Assembly (NCBI GenBank): GCA_027627225.1
Contig: JAPFQT010000158.1
Coordinates: 1 to 64,000, forward strand
Direction of reading: 5' to 3'
Length of the DNA stretch: 64,000 nucleotides
DNA from: Congeria kusceri
Taxonomy: Eukaryota > Mollusca > Bivalvia > Myida > Dreissenidae
In this document: one piece after another, positions 36,569 through 48,540 of the stretch
Layout of the letters: every line of letters begins with the position of its first letter
How positions within the stretch are numbered: position 1 is the first letter of the stretch
Translations under genes and position numbers: made by a program
The notes under the pieces: model-generated
Databases searched by the model: none
What the model saw: only the letters and a program-made list of their open reading frames with translations
What the model was told of the DNA's origin: nothing

Positions 36569-39500
36569 CTGTGAACAATATAGTAAATTGAGAATTCACA
36601 TTTCTTATACTAAATCAAGCGTAAAAAGTAAAAAGAGACTAATTGTTTAACATATCATTCTAGTAAATTGAGAAATAACAATTCCAAATCTAGGTTAAAA
36701 GGTTAAAAAGCAAATCCATTTGTATCAGATAAGATATAATTCAACAACATAATATATTAATAGTAAAAATGAAATAATTCTTCCAAAACCCCCCTGGAAT
36801 GGATTCAAACTACACTATACTAGTACTATGCTGAACAATTTTTTTCACAAGTTATGCATCAACAGACATGGTTGAAATGCTAAAAGAGCTAAACTTGGAT
36901 CAGCTAATAGATGTCATTTTAGATGACACAGTAGACAGGCAATGTATTATATATTTTACAGACTACAAATCATCTAAAACATACCTTCATCTTCGGGGTC
37001 ATCTTCCATAGTCATGTTTTCCATGCCGTCACTGCATTCAGTTGTTAAGTCATTGTGTTCATTCAAAATGTTCAATATTTCCGGATTTTCCTCGACATCG
37101 AACAGAATAGATACCAAATCTTTTGCCTCATAATTTTTCTTGCCTGAAATATGAAGGAAAAATATTAATACAATAAGTGAACATTTTCTTAAACGATATC
37201 CATCATTAAAGAGAGTAAAGATATTTATCATTAAAGAGTCAAGTTATTCATCATTCATGAGTAGAGATATTCATCATTCAAGAGTAAAGATATTCATCAT
37301 TCAAGAGTAAAGAATTTCATCATTCAAGGGTCTTTTACATTAATTTTATCCTTAATACAATAACTCATATTAAACCTTGTCTTATTCTAATAGAACATGT
37401 ACAATTGTTCTAGATATAAGCTATATTGCTGTGGATAATATGATTTCTGATAAATGCAAGGGAGAAAACTACTACTTCATGTTCTGAATAGTTCATTTGT
37501 TTGTGTTAGAGTTATCTATCTTAGAAAAGCTCGAGTTTAGAGGTTACGTGCAAGAGTATAAAACAACCATTGTGACAGGTTTACAGTGTTTTTTCAATTA
37601 AACAAGTGCTACACCCATAAAAAAAATCAAAAGCATGTATATATTCATTATTGAACAGACAGTATAAATGCTAGAATAAAATGAACCCTGAATCAACTTT
37701 GGAAAAAAACAAACATATATACGTTAACAACAAGATATTTTTAATTCCACTTCATACTGACTTGTTTGTTTGTTAACTTATTGTTGTCGTTCATTACCAA
37801 TATAGCAAGAAAATTATAATGCCGTTACATTTACAAATAGTGTTTGTAATCTTTATCAAGTCTAGCCTGATTTCTGAACATGATGAGAAATACCTTAATA
37901 AATAGTTTACGCATAAACATATCTTACCTCCATTTTTGATCATGTACAACTGAATGGCTTGTTTTGCCTGGTCTTCGTTATATCCAAACTCTTGCACAGT
38001 CTCAAGAATGATTTTGTCTTTTTCAAATGGATCTTTCTTGTGAACAACTGGCCGCTGCTGCAATAAAAATACTGACAAGTGCTTATATGTTCTTATATAT
38101 GGAAAATACAGAAACCAATATGTAAGTCTTTCATATAAGACATTTTCTTGCGTACCACTAGCAGCTGACGAACTAAAAATACAGATATATACATAAAACA
38201 ATTTAATACATAATTATAATAATGGACAAAAACAGCTCAGGAGAATAAATGTCTTTCATATAAGAAACTTTCTTGCGTACCACTAGCAGCTGACGAACTA
38301 AAAATACAGATATATACATAAGACAATTTAATACATAATTATAATAATGGACAAAAACAGCTCAGGAGAATAAATATCATATCAGAATATTCTTATCTAT
38401 CCACAGTTGTATTTATCTTGGCAGTCTTGTCATAAATAAACAATAATAAATCTCAACTTATTCTAGTGCACTGAACTAAACTAATTTTAGTTAGATGACA
38501 TTATGTGTACATGCTTATAGAAACACAGACATAGTTTTTTAACATTTGGCAATAAACTGACATGTACAGTTCACTTCAGTCTATATTAACCAAATTAACT
38601 GCTCACTGCTGAGATCAATTTATTTCAAATAACAGAGTAATAATTACTGGTAATTTATAATAATAACAATCAAATAGGCCTAATTTGCTTATTTTTACTC
38701 GCTGCCTACATTGTGCTGTTGACCATCAGTCTCGGGTCGCTGTCCAGATCCGATCTGCTGGATGAATTGTTTGCCCTTGGCTATAAGGACGTGCTGGCAG
38801 TTAGGGTACCACTTGGCGTGCTCTTCCATTGGGCTGTCTCCATCCTCCCAGTTTCGCAACCCACCACCGCAGTGGTAGCACCGCACACTGTCGCCAACGC
38901 CTAAAGATATCGACAATCATTTATAATACAAATGCTCACAACTTAAGATTTTAAGAATGGCATTATTTTTTAAACATCAAGAGAGGAAAGAATTACGAAT
39001 CAAACACCTCATACTAGTTCATTTCAGAATTGTTAATATGTTGTGAGATGATGTCTTACTACTCCTAGTGGGGATACTGCATTGAAACTTGAAGAAGAAT
39101 ACAACAAACATATTTTAATTGAATTGTGTACTGAAACCGTCAAATTCACAGAAGTCAAATAATTCTTCATAAAAATATCATGACTTTCATGAAACATTTC
39201 AAGTATGTGCCAAATGTCAATCCCCATTTTAGCAGGTTAACCTTAAATGCATTATTAAGTATCGAAATGGTTATGTTATACGTCACGCTAATGTACTGAA
39301 AGTTAAACCGTTAAAGTCACAGAAGTCAAATAATTCTTCATAAAAATATCATGACTTTCATGAAACATTTCAAGTATGTGCCAAATGTCAATCCCCATTT
39401 TAGCATGTTAACCTTCAATGCATTATTAAGTATCGAAATGGTTATGTCATACGTCACGCTAATGTACTGAAAGTTAAACCGTTAAAGTTACAAAAATCAT

Positions 39501-40037
39501 GTCGAGATCAAAATGATTATTGGTTTCCCCAAAATGATGTGATAATAAAACCATTCAAGTATTCTAATTATTTTCCCAACTGAATAAATTCACAGTGTTA
39601 ATCTGATGACTCATGGCTAACACTTATCAAATTCCCTTTAATTGCAAGTTACAATCCCTGCAAATAACCCGCCTATTAATAGTATTTATAATTGTTCAAG
39701 TACTGAATGCGGAAATGTTTACGCATCAAACGGTTGTCAATTTCTGCAGAAAAAGATTCACAAAATTTTCTGGGAATCCACATGTACAGTCTTCTACGTA
39801 CCTGTGTACACCAATCCTGCCTCAACTAGGTCATCGATTTTCACAGGGGAATGCTTCGGCCATGGGTTCGCAGCCTCTTCGAAAGACTCGTACCTTTTGG
39901 AAATCTGCGCATAGTGCGGAAACTTCGGCTTGATCGTGCTGATCCCGAGCGTGCTCGGTGTAGGAGTTTCCTGACGTTGTTTGCTTGCAACTACATCTGT
40001 CGAATTATGCGCCATCTGATTGTGGAGCCGTTTTGAC
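36321..40037 (-). CDS. Inhibitor of apoptosis protein (BIR-UBA-RING), five exons
   Basis: A spliced minus-strand gene. IAPs bind caspases or signalling adaptors through BIR zinc domains and ubiquitinate partners through a RING. The exons are 39802-40037, 38710-38900, 37928-38057, 36985-37143 and 36321-36568. All have AG/GT borders, and phases match (1/1, 0/0, 1/1, 1/1). If translation starts at the ATG at 40015 they join to 313 residues. The BIR spans the first two exons and ends CYHC...EEHAKWYPNC, giving the C-C-H-C zinc ligands. UBA and C-terminal RING (CKIC...CGH...CPMC...CPIC) follow. A single BIR is fewer than in many relatives, and a further BIR could lie in an upstream exon I did not find. 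Exon 2 has an alternative donor at 38698 that would need an extra micro-exon. Confidence 0.88.
36985..37143 (-). CDS. IAP exon: UBA-RING linker
   Basis: Acceptor ATATTTCAG, donor GAAG|GTATGT, 159 bases. It encodes KNYEAKDLVSILFDVEENPE and an acidic stretch (MEDDPEDE). The A-x-D-L-V segment is typical of the region after the UBA in IAPs (compare LVSDLL-type helices); the acidic end is a flexible linker to the RING. Confidence 0.8.
37240..37335. repeat. 23-bp tandem repeat in IAP intron
   Basis: About four to five units of ATTCATCATTCAAGAGTAAA with small changes, in the intron upstream of the UBA-RING linker exon. Confidence 0.75.
37928..38057 (-). CDS. IAP exon: UBA domain
   Basis: Acceptor TTTTTATTGCAG, donor GGAG|GTAAGA. 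It encodes a UBA-type three-helix motif: IILETVQEFGYNEDQAKQAI and a short tail. UBA domains in IAPs bind ubiquitin chains. The exon is phase 0 at the start and phase 1 at the end, the same as the orphan exon at 23377-23494. Confidence 0.85.
38126..38375. repeat. 125-bp tandem duplication in IAP intron
   Basis: 38126-38250 and 38251-38375 are nearly identical. Each unit contains, on the minus strand, TTTTTAG followed by an open stretch reading SSAASGTQE in the frame that the alternative exon-2 donor would require. See findings for the micro-exon idea. Confidence 0.9.
38710..38900 (-). CDS. IAP exon: second half of BIR
   Basis: Acceptor ATATCTTTAG. It encodes VGDSVRCYHCGGGLRNWEDG and then SPMEEHAKWYPNC, so all four zinc ligands are present. 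By alignment with the third BIR of human XIAP, the groove Trp (W323) is kept, the E314 position is Asp and the Q319 position is Glu, while T308-D309 is Arg-Asn. An IBM-binding groove is therefore plausible but altered. Two donors are possible: AAT|GTAGGC at 38710 (phase 0, joins directly to the UBA exon) or GA|GTAAAA at 38699 (phase 2). Confidence 0.85.
39127..39500. repeat. 171-bp tandem duplication in IAP intron
   Basis: CACAGAAGTCAAATAATTCT occurs at 39147 and 39318. The two units differ at a few bases, and a third partial unit begins near 39464. It lies in the intron that splits the BIR. Confidence 0.9.
39802..40037 (-). CDS. IAP exon: linker and first half of BIR
   Basis: Acceptor CTTGTCGTTGCAG, donor ACAG|GTACGT. 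After a Ser/Thr/Pro-rich linker it encodes PKFPHYAQISKRYESF and LVEAGLVYTG, the N-terminal helix region and the AG-x-x-YTG signature of a BIR. An ATG at 40013-40015 gives a start (MAHNSTDVVASK). The frame is open upstream to the acceptor, so a further coding exon may exist instead. Confidence 0.85.
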
Positions 40038-41496
40038 CTGCAACGACAAGTTTTATAGTATTCTACGTTGGAAAAATGTCCAAGGTTTCCAGCAAAGATA
40101 TTTTGCAATCCACATCACACAACGCAAAATGTTCCAATGAGATTATTTTTAAGCGGGTATCCCACTTACGCAGTTATATTAAGATTTGGGAAAACCGAGG
40201 TCAATCTATTTTAGGCAAATTATTTGATCTTTCGTGGGAAATTCCAAAAGCTCAAAATAACAAACCCAAAATAATGTTGAGATGTACTGATAGCGCAGCT
40301 AGAAGGTTACACGCCACTGACTACAACTCGAACGTCTGCTTTCCACTAGTCACGGTTTCAGATACCAATCTTTAGATATCTGCCGGTGTACACGTTGTAT
40401 TTGTTTTTATTGTCAGATAATACTAGTTTGTTAAATGATTGAAACGGGAAGCACTGTGTCACCTTTTAGATAGAGTTCTGTATATATTAGTATCGGCAAA
40501 GCCATTTAAAGCGTTTGGGTTTGGTAGATCTAGTTTTAAAATTAGTTTGTTCAAAGTTGTAGACATGCTATTTAAATATTGATCTATACCTATCATTTGA
40601 TGTCATCGTTTGTTGTCAAGTAAACTAAGAATCTGCTCTGAATAATACACTAATGTGTTGCCTTTAAATGTTTTTTTTTAAATAATTGGACCAAGTGTGA
40701 GGTTCGGGCGCTCATAAACCGGTTTAACCCCCAATGCTTTGCATTGACCGTTCCGAGGCGGTGACCTCAGTTTATTTAATGCATGTTTTGTGTTTGTTAT
40801 GTGTTTTTGTGATGTGCTGTTTCATTTTTTTGCAATTGGTCACTTGCCATAAATAAAGGACATCGGGCTGCTAATAAGATTTCTCTCCTTCTGTCGTAAC
40901 TGAGAATTCAGCTAGGGGCCATATACACATGAATATGAATTCAAATATAAGATCTAATTCATATTCAAGTCAGTATTTCAAATAAAAGTTTATATTTGGA
41001 AATCAATATTTTTATTTGAATCAAAAATATAGTAGGCCTTAAACAAGAAACATATACCTGCTGATTCTTCATCAGTTGAAAACCATTTAAGTCAAAATAA
41101 ACTTAAAATGAAACGAATTTTCTGATCGGAAATGTACTTAAGTTGTCACTGACCTATTGCATACCTATTTACAGCAATGTGACTTCAATTATTAAATATA
41201 AATGACCTCTAACAGTTATAATAAATACAAGAAACGAAGTATAATACTTAAATAAAGTTGAAACGTTTATTATTTTGTATTTAAAGTAAAACGAATTAAA
41301 ATATACCATTTATCATATTTATATGCAAAATGTTATCAAGAATCAAAAAAAGTATGGGCGTTTATATATTTTATTTTCAATAAATTCAGAGAAGTATCAA
41401 TTAATTTTACATTATAAATATTTGATTAATTTAATGCAAGCTCTTTTCACGATTCCAACATTATATTGATGTATGCATTTGGCTATAGACATATGT
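40038..41496. other. Upstream region of IAP gene
   Basis: No further IAP exon was found here. A frame at 40076-40375 on the + strand (99 codons) has mixed composition, but no domain that I recognise. A patch near 40695-40760 with GCGCTCATAAACCGGTTTAA resembles repeat ends that I recall from other bivalves. The promoter cannot be located. Confidence 0.4.
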
Positions 41497-41738
41497 TGCG
41501 TTTCATGGGAAACCCGGGCTTAATATTTGTGCGTAAAGTGTCGTCCTGGATTAACCTGTGCCATCCAGGACGGCACTTTCCGCTTGTATGGTATTTCCTG
41601 TTTCAAGGAAGTCCCTTCTAAACATAAATCAACTGCAGGCTGAAAGTGCCGTGCTGGATTAGCCTATGCGGACTGCACAGGCTAATACGGGACGACACTT
41701 TACGCACATGCATTGAGCCAGGGTTCCCATGACACGCC
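41497..41738. mobile_element. Foldback/MITE-like element
   Basis: The ends are inverted: TGCGTTTCATGGGAA near 41497 against TTCCCATGACACGC ending near 41737. Inside are two hairpin halves built on GTGCGTAAAGTGTCGTCC and its complement GGACGACACTTTACGCAC. It has no coding capacity. I recall the inner GTAAAGTGTCGTCC / TTAGCCTGTGC words as a very common repeat in dreissenid mussels. Confidence 0.82.
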
Positions 41739-42389
41739 TCGTACTTTTTTGTAATAATTAATACAAAAATCTCTATATTCGTATTAGTTTACTTTTCAGT
41801 TTGTAATTGTGTTATGATTTTGAAGGGCTATTGCCTTTCATACAAATAAGTGTGAATGTCATCAAAAAGTGCCACTTCTGCGATGCACTACAAATCAACC
41901 TGTCAAATATTGAATATTCAAAAGGGCGGATCGACAGGAGGGCGACAAAAACGTTTGCAATATTGCATTGTTCGATGATCTTAAATACAACACAGTACGC
42001 GTATGGCATAAAACGTGACACTTTCAGAGGCGTGAGAAAATTATTAGTAGTAGGATAAAACTAGTGTGTAGCGTAGGGTAGTTTTCAATAAACTGTGCGA
42101 TTTTGTAGACGTTGAGTTTGAATCGTAATGTGATCGTGTGTTCATTTTTTTGTCAATCCATTTATTGTTCGTACCAATTACACCAATATTTGGTAGCTAC
42201 TAGAACAATATAAATTTGCTATACATAGGACAGATAAAGTGTTATTATTTGTTGGCAGTATTTCCGTGAAATACGGATAAGTATTTCAGAATGATGTCGA
42301 AAGCATTTTTCTGTATCTCTTTGCCTCACCTACCACCAGAAGAACATAAATTATATGTAACATACTGTTTTTCGAACCGAGCTATGTCT
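41739..42389. other. AT-rich intergenic DNA
   Basis: Nothing recognised. Confidence 0.45.
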
Positions 42390-43460
42390 TGCGATACCAT
42401 GCCGTATGTCACTCCATTACTTTACCGTGTAATGCAGTAACATACAATACCGCCCCTACTGCCGTACTGTACCACCGTATTCCATAAAACATCATACCTT
42501 GTCATGAAGTACCGTGTCGTATCATACCGTCATGCACCGTACCATACAACACAATGCCATATCATACCATACAATGACGTACCGTATAGTACCGTATCGT
42601 CACGTACCGTACCATACAACACCATGTTATTTCATAGCTTGTCATGGCGTACAGTATCGTACCGTGTCGTGATGTACCGTAGCATACAACACCATGCCAT
42701 GTCATACCATGTCATGGCGTACAATATCGTACCGTAATGTACCGTACAAAGCAACACCATGCCATGTCATATCATGGCGTACAGTATCGTGCCGTACCGT
42801 GATGTATCGTACCATACAACACCATGCCAAGTCATACCATGTTATGGCGTACAGTATCGTCGAATACCGACATGTACCGTACCATACAATAGCATGCCAT
42901 GTTCCATTCTTTTACGTACCGTACCGTCATGTACCGTACCAAACAATACCATGCAATTTGATACCATACCATGACGTACAGTGTCATACCGTGCCGTCAT
43001 GTACTGTACCATACAATACCATACCATTTCATAACATACCATGAAGTATCGTATCGTGTTGTATGGTCCAGTATCAAAGCATACAAACTTATTTTATATC
43101 ATGCCAAGGCGTACCATATCGTACCGTATCGTCATGTACCGTACCATAAAATACCATGCTATTTCATACCAAACCATGACGTATGGTATCGTGTTGTATT
43201 GTTCAGTACCGCAGCATAAAACATCATGGCATACCATGTCGCGCCGTACCTTATCGTACCGTACCGTTCTGTATTGAACCATACAACACCATGACATGTC
43301 AATACATTATACGATGTACCGTATTGTACTTGTACCGTCATGAACCGTTCCATACAACGCCATTCCATGTCATACCATGTTATGCCTTACAGTACACTAT
43401 CATACCACCCTGTACCATACACAAAAACACCATACCATGCCATGTCATGCCATATCAAAT
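42390..43460. repeat. Degenerate 65-70 bp satellite of ACCGT/ACCAT words
   Basis: Over 1 kb is made of the pentamer-like words ACCGT, ACCAT, GTCAT and ATACA. A longer unit of 65-70 bases can be followed through CCATACAACACCATGCCATG at about 42541, 42611, 42682, 42813 and later, diverged, copies. The many overlapping frames on both strands are by-products. Confidence 0.88.
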
Positions 43461-44395
43461 AGTAAGTATGTATAACATTTACAGTATATCATTATTGAAT
43501 ACAATGTTCTCTAGATATACCTGTCATGTCAGTTGACAGGATTGTCCTTATGCCGTAAAGAAGCTCCATAACATACATCAGCATTCAATAACGTGCCATA
43601 CTTTACGGTACCACACCATACAGTAAGGCGCGATATACCACACCTCGTATAACGCACCATATGATCAAATGACGTCATATGCATGTAATCCTTTGACTTA
43701 TCATGCCTTGCAATAGAAATGTTCGTATCCATTGGTTTCCAAAGACACATTCGGGCTAATAGTTTTAACAAAACTGACATACCTTTGTGAGAGAAAACCT
43801 AGTTGAGGCAGAATGTGCACCAATATCTTGTATTTCTGATTCCAAGTTACACTCAATATATATAGCTAGGGTTAGGTGACGCACTGGTTTCCCAGTAAAC
43901 AGATATACATGTATTTGGGAAACCAAGAATGAAATAAGAAATAAACTATTCTCTCGGTGCATTTATGTCTTCATCCGGTTCGACTAACTCATGCCATAAA
44001 TCACGTGAATACACTTTCGAAACCATTGTGACGTATGTAATTTGCCCCGGTTATTATAGTTCTATACACGATATATATATATACGCGTATTTCACTGCGT
44101 GGCTATGTACAACGTTGTTGAAGCTTAACTTTATCGAGCTGTATTTTAAGTCTGGAATTAGTTTGATCGAGTAGGTTAACGCTGATGATATAAACGTGCC
44201 ATGCATGCACGTGTATGCGGGCTATTATAAATTCAACGTGCGTTACTAGCTGTACTGTTTAATTAACGACTATAATCTAAGATAAAGTAAGATCACCAGA
44301 AACAAGTAACACACGCCCTGTAACTCTATATATACATATTCAACAATCAAGATATTTCATTCTGTTCAACAAACATGTTTATACTAGAACCGCCA
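43461..44395. other. Intergenic DNA
   Basis: No gene was recognised. Short frames at 43529-43962 are not supported. Confidence 0.45.
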
Positions 44396-44898
44396 CCACC
44401 ACCAACAACAACTACTAGTATTCCTTCTTCTTCATTTTCTTCTACTACTACTATAACTACAACAACAACAACTACTTCTACTACTGCTACTATTACTACT
44501 ACTACTACTACTAGTACTACAACTACTACTACTACTACTACTGCTGATGGTTCTGCTGATGCTGCTACTAATACTTGTACTTTTACTACTACCACCACTA
44601 CTTCTACTCCTAGTACTACTACTACTAGTACTACTATTGCTACTACTACTATTACTACTACTACTAGTACTACTATTGCTACTACTACTATTACTACTAC
44701 TACTAGTACTACTATTGCTACTACTACTATTACTACTACTACTAGTACTAGTATTGCTACTACTACTAGTACTACTACTACTAGTACTACTATTGCTACT
44801 ACTACTATTACTACTACTACTAGTACTAGTACTACTTCTATTACTATTACTACTATTACAACTACTACTACTACGGCTGCTGCTACTACTACTACCAT

Positions 44899-44987
<89 letters not shown>

Positions 44988-45014
44988 GTACTACTACTAC
45001 TACTACTACTACTG

Positions 45015-45051
<37 letters not shown>

Positions 45052-45165
45052 TACTACTACTACTACTACTATTACTATTACTACTACTACCACTACTACT
45101 ACTGCTACTACTACTACTACTGATACTACTACTACTACTGCTACTTCTACTACGACGACGAAGAA
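44396..45165. repeat. (ACT)n array with 36-bp higher-order unit
   Basis: ACT triplets with regular variants. At about 44620-44830 a 36-base unit with AGTACTACTATTGCTACTAC recurs about five times, followed by a purer ACT run (44895-45060). All frames on both strands are open and low complexity (poly-Thr, poly-Leu, poly-Val, poly-Ser), so I do not call a mucin-like gene. Confidence 0.92.
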
Positions 45166-45478
45166 GACGACCACAACCTTCACCACGACAATTACCACCA
45201 CGACCATAACCACCACCATTACCATTTCGCACCACAATTACCACCAACACCACCACAACTATCACAGTTCGTCTACCACCATCGCCACAATTACCACCAC
45301 CACCACCACAACCAACACAATTACCACCACCATCACCACCACGACCACCATAATTACCACCACCATCACCACCACGACCACCACAAGTACCACAACTACC
45401 ATTTTCACCACTATTAACACCACCCCACCCCCACAATAAAATACCACCACCACAACCATCACCACCACCACCACTGTT
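45166..45478. repeat. (ACC)n-rich array
   Basis: Directly adjoins the ACT array. ACC triplets with AAT, GAC and ATC variants, including a repeated ACCATAATTACCACCACC unit. On the minus strand it reads GGT-rich. Confidence 0.88.
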
Positions 45479-46037
45479 AAGCGGTAGTTCGTCGTCTGAT
45501 TATTTGGTTTTCAGATAAGCACGCTTTTTTATTTTCTTAAAGCTTGCATTGCAAAATACTTGCGAGTTAATACCATATTTGTTTATTCGATCATAACTTC
45601 GCACATGTTATCTTGGTAGCACTGCGTGCATTCTAAATAAATGCTTACTTAGCACAAATCGTATTATGTTTATATTGTTTCCTTGCTTACTCTATAATTA
45701 CATAGTACATAGATTTTAAAGCTGATTTTAAAGATTTGAAATTGGACAAATTTTTTAAAAAAGACATGTTTCAAATCTAGAAAAACAAGATACTAATACA
45801 TAGAACTGACTGAAATAACAGTTTTGACACATTAACAAAAGCTCCAACACCCTGGTGTAATTATAACAACGCGTTCTTTCAACCCGATTTCAAAAGAGTC
45901 GCTGTTCAACTATTTGTAATTCTTCGGTTGTTGGTGCAAAATTACAACGTAGTCCCAACATCCAATCAATTTCGCTTCCGGAGTCCCGTTGTTTACAAAG
46001 CATATGTCTGAAATTACAAGTAGCGCATAGTGCAAAT

Positions 46038-46108
46038 GACTTTAGCGGCGCGGTTAGAGCATCCGTCTATCACGCCGATGGACCCGGGTGCAATTCCCAG
46101 AAAGCGCT
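46038..46108 (+). tRNA. tRNA(Asp)-like pseudogene or SINE head
   Basis: A-box-like TAGCGGCGCGGTTAGAGC, an anticodon loop CTATCAC and B-box-like GGTGCAATTCCC in correct order and spacing. The loop resembles tRNA(Asp) with A34. The acceptor stem does not pair well and the T-stem has a mismatch, so it is a pseudogene or the head of a short repeat. It sits inside a stretch present in copy A but absent from copy B. Confidence 0.5.
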
Positions 46109-47739
46109 AAGAATTGTTCATTTCAATGGCGTTAGAAGTAATCTTTGTTTGCATGAAATTTTTCAAATACATTTCAGACAATAAATAAATCGAGAAATCA
46201 ACGTAAATAAAAAAAAACATTCATATAAAATACTACATACTACTTATCTCTCGTTTTAATACATTAAGCTATTGGGATTGCATCTGGCATGTTCATAAAA
46301 TGCCTGAAATTACATTTACTCAGAAGTATACACCGAATAGTCCTAGTCTATTTTTATAAGGGCTTTCCCAAAAGAATGGTTTTGTCCGTTATTATTTGTA
46401 TGGTTACTATATTATTAAGCTATGCTTCATTGACTGTATTTGAGTATAGTATTGCTTACATTACAAACAGCTTTTCTGGCCTAAATAATATATATGTCTA
46501 AACATCTGTGAAGTTGCAGCTTTAATGCACTGCGATGATTGCACTGTTGAGCTGCAATTTCCAATAGAGACCACGTGTCCTGATTATAATAAAGCTTTCT
46601 GTGAGAAAATGATTATTTTAACGTGCTCGAAATACAGGCACACATATATACATATACATGGCATTCATGTATTAATGGCCGCATGACAGGCAGTCTTATT
46701 ATTATAAAATATTATGTATTATGTATAAAATGTATTAGTTTGACTTGTTTGTTGACACGTTGCCGGAAGTAATTTATAAATTAAAATTGTCGGTTGACTC
46801 ACAAGGAAAAACCGTATAATACGTAAGTATTGCCTAATCTAGGGGTTATAAAATCAACATCACGAGGTAATAAATATACCGTGATATCTTTTTCATGATT
46901 AATGTATAACCCATTAATTCTGTTTGATACGCCCAACATTTTAACCCGAAATTCTCCATGACACACTTATGTTTACGAATAACAGGTACCTGCCACGTAC
47001 GTTTTTTGTAATACAATGTGTTTATTCATCACAGGCTGTCGCACAAATGTCAGGCCCCAGTATTATTCCCATATATGTATTTGCTGAAGTAACGTACCAA
47101 AATACGTATCAGCTGGATATTGAACGTCACCATTTATAACTTCACTCACCGTGCCGTTTATATTGCCAAGTCAGTGCATTATTATTATCGTCCAATCGTT
47201 TGGGAAACCAATAATGAAAAATGAACTTGACATAGATAACCAATGACATCGTGGAAACGAACGAGAATTGTATTTAAAAGCACACGTAATCACCCAATAG
47301 GCGATAAGACATACTACTATGGCTCTGTACTATACAGATTTTTTAGGTATTCAATAAATTGCACGAGATAAACAACGTCAGTAAACGACACCTTGTCGAA
47401 TTTCAAATTCCTTTTATGGTAATACTTGAACCTTGTTTTTAATATATACTTACTTCCAGTGATTAATAGAGAAATATCAGTGAAATTACTTTGGTAATTC
47501 ACTGTTTAAAAACATCGAAATATCAAGTTTCATTGTTTCCAACTGTTTTCCGACTCCGGACTCAAAATTGTGAAATGACGTCATTATATAACGTGATGAC
47601 GTTATGAGTCACGCGACAGTTTCCATTTAATCACATTTACAATTTTAAAAAAGTCGGACAAAAGCATAACATAACAGGTACATTTGTGTAACATAACGGT
47701 GTAAGATTGCATTTTATTTAGCTCCCGAACACTCACAGA

Positions 47740-47812
47740 AAATAGCGCCACTTGTGAAAATATCATTTTCTATGAACACTTGTGAAATAAAATACGACAC
47801 TACAATAAAGTC
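47740..47812. repeat. Dispersed repeat, copy 2
   Basis: Second copy of the sequence at 22860-22925 (GTGAAAATATCATTT, TATGAACACTTGTGAAATAA). Confidence 0.65.
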
Positions 47813-48540
47813 TACAAATGTCTTTGATTTCTAAATGATATTGAAAATAGATGATACTACCACACACATTACGAAAACGCAATTACCTACTGCATGTTCT
47901 TAAGGTGAAGCCATTGTGTGTTGTCTTCAATACTTCTAGCATTCTTTTCAATGCAAGTAAACGTGAATTTGCATTGCATGTACATGTATCATGTTTTGTA
48001 AATAATCAACGATGTATGCGTATTGGTAGTATACAAAAACATTACAGTGAATGGTATGGCAGGATTGTGCATTGTTCAAGACCTTGGACGTCTTTTTTAA
48101 TGTTCGTGTTGTATACAATGCTTTTGGCAGTTGTATGACATACATGACTTTTAGTTTAAAGTTAATGTACATTTAATACGTGTTTACTTGTGACAGACGT
48201 TCTATTACAGTTTATATTTACACTGAAATTGAAATTGGATCTAAGTTTGACAGGTTTTATCGCTTACCGCTATCATCCATTGGGATTGTTTATACGTAGA
48301 AAATATTACTCTGTTAAGATTACTCAAACAAACCCAGATATGCAATGTGATTAACCACTGAAAGGTAAACTATTTTGGATACTGGCGATGCACAGTCGTA
48401 TCATATTTATTCAGGTTTAAAACGCAAAGTCGTTAGTGACTTTTGCAAAATAAGAATTTTTAGTAATTATTCGGATGTTTTACGTTATTTTGTCTGGGTA
48501 CGCATGGGCAAATACAGTACATTAGTGAAACTGTAATCTC

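Larger units (their letters stand above)
45575..48540 (+). repeat. Duplicated segment, copy A
   Basis: Diverged direct copy of 52705-55500. Shared words, in order: CTGCGTGCATT and TAAATAAAT (45620 / 52765), AATAAAGCTTTC (46590 / 52940), CACACATTACG (47862 / 54025), CTACTGCATG (47886 / 54049), GTAAATAATCAA (47998 / 54160), CTATTACAGTTTATATT (48202 / 55151), GATATGCAATGTGATTAAC (48337 / 55294) and TTTTGGATACTGGC (48373 / 55347). Copy A has an extra 0.8 kb near 45670-46500 that includes a tRNA-like sequence. It has about 1.1 kb of unique DNA at 46685-47850 where copy B has an AGT array. Confidence 0.8.

Noticed and set aside
39613..40036. Plus-strand frames over the IAP exon
   Set aside because: They are antisense to the BIR exon, which has matching splice sites and domain motifs.
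42504..43536. Overlapping frames in the ACCGT/ACCAT satellite
   Set aside because: They are low-complexity products of the satellite, open on both strands.
44375..45439. 354-codon Thr-rich frame that could suggest a mucin
   Set aside because: All frames on both strands are open across the ACT/ACC array. There is no signal peptide, no non-repetitive domain and no splice context.
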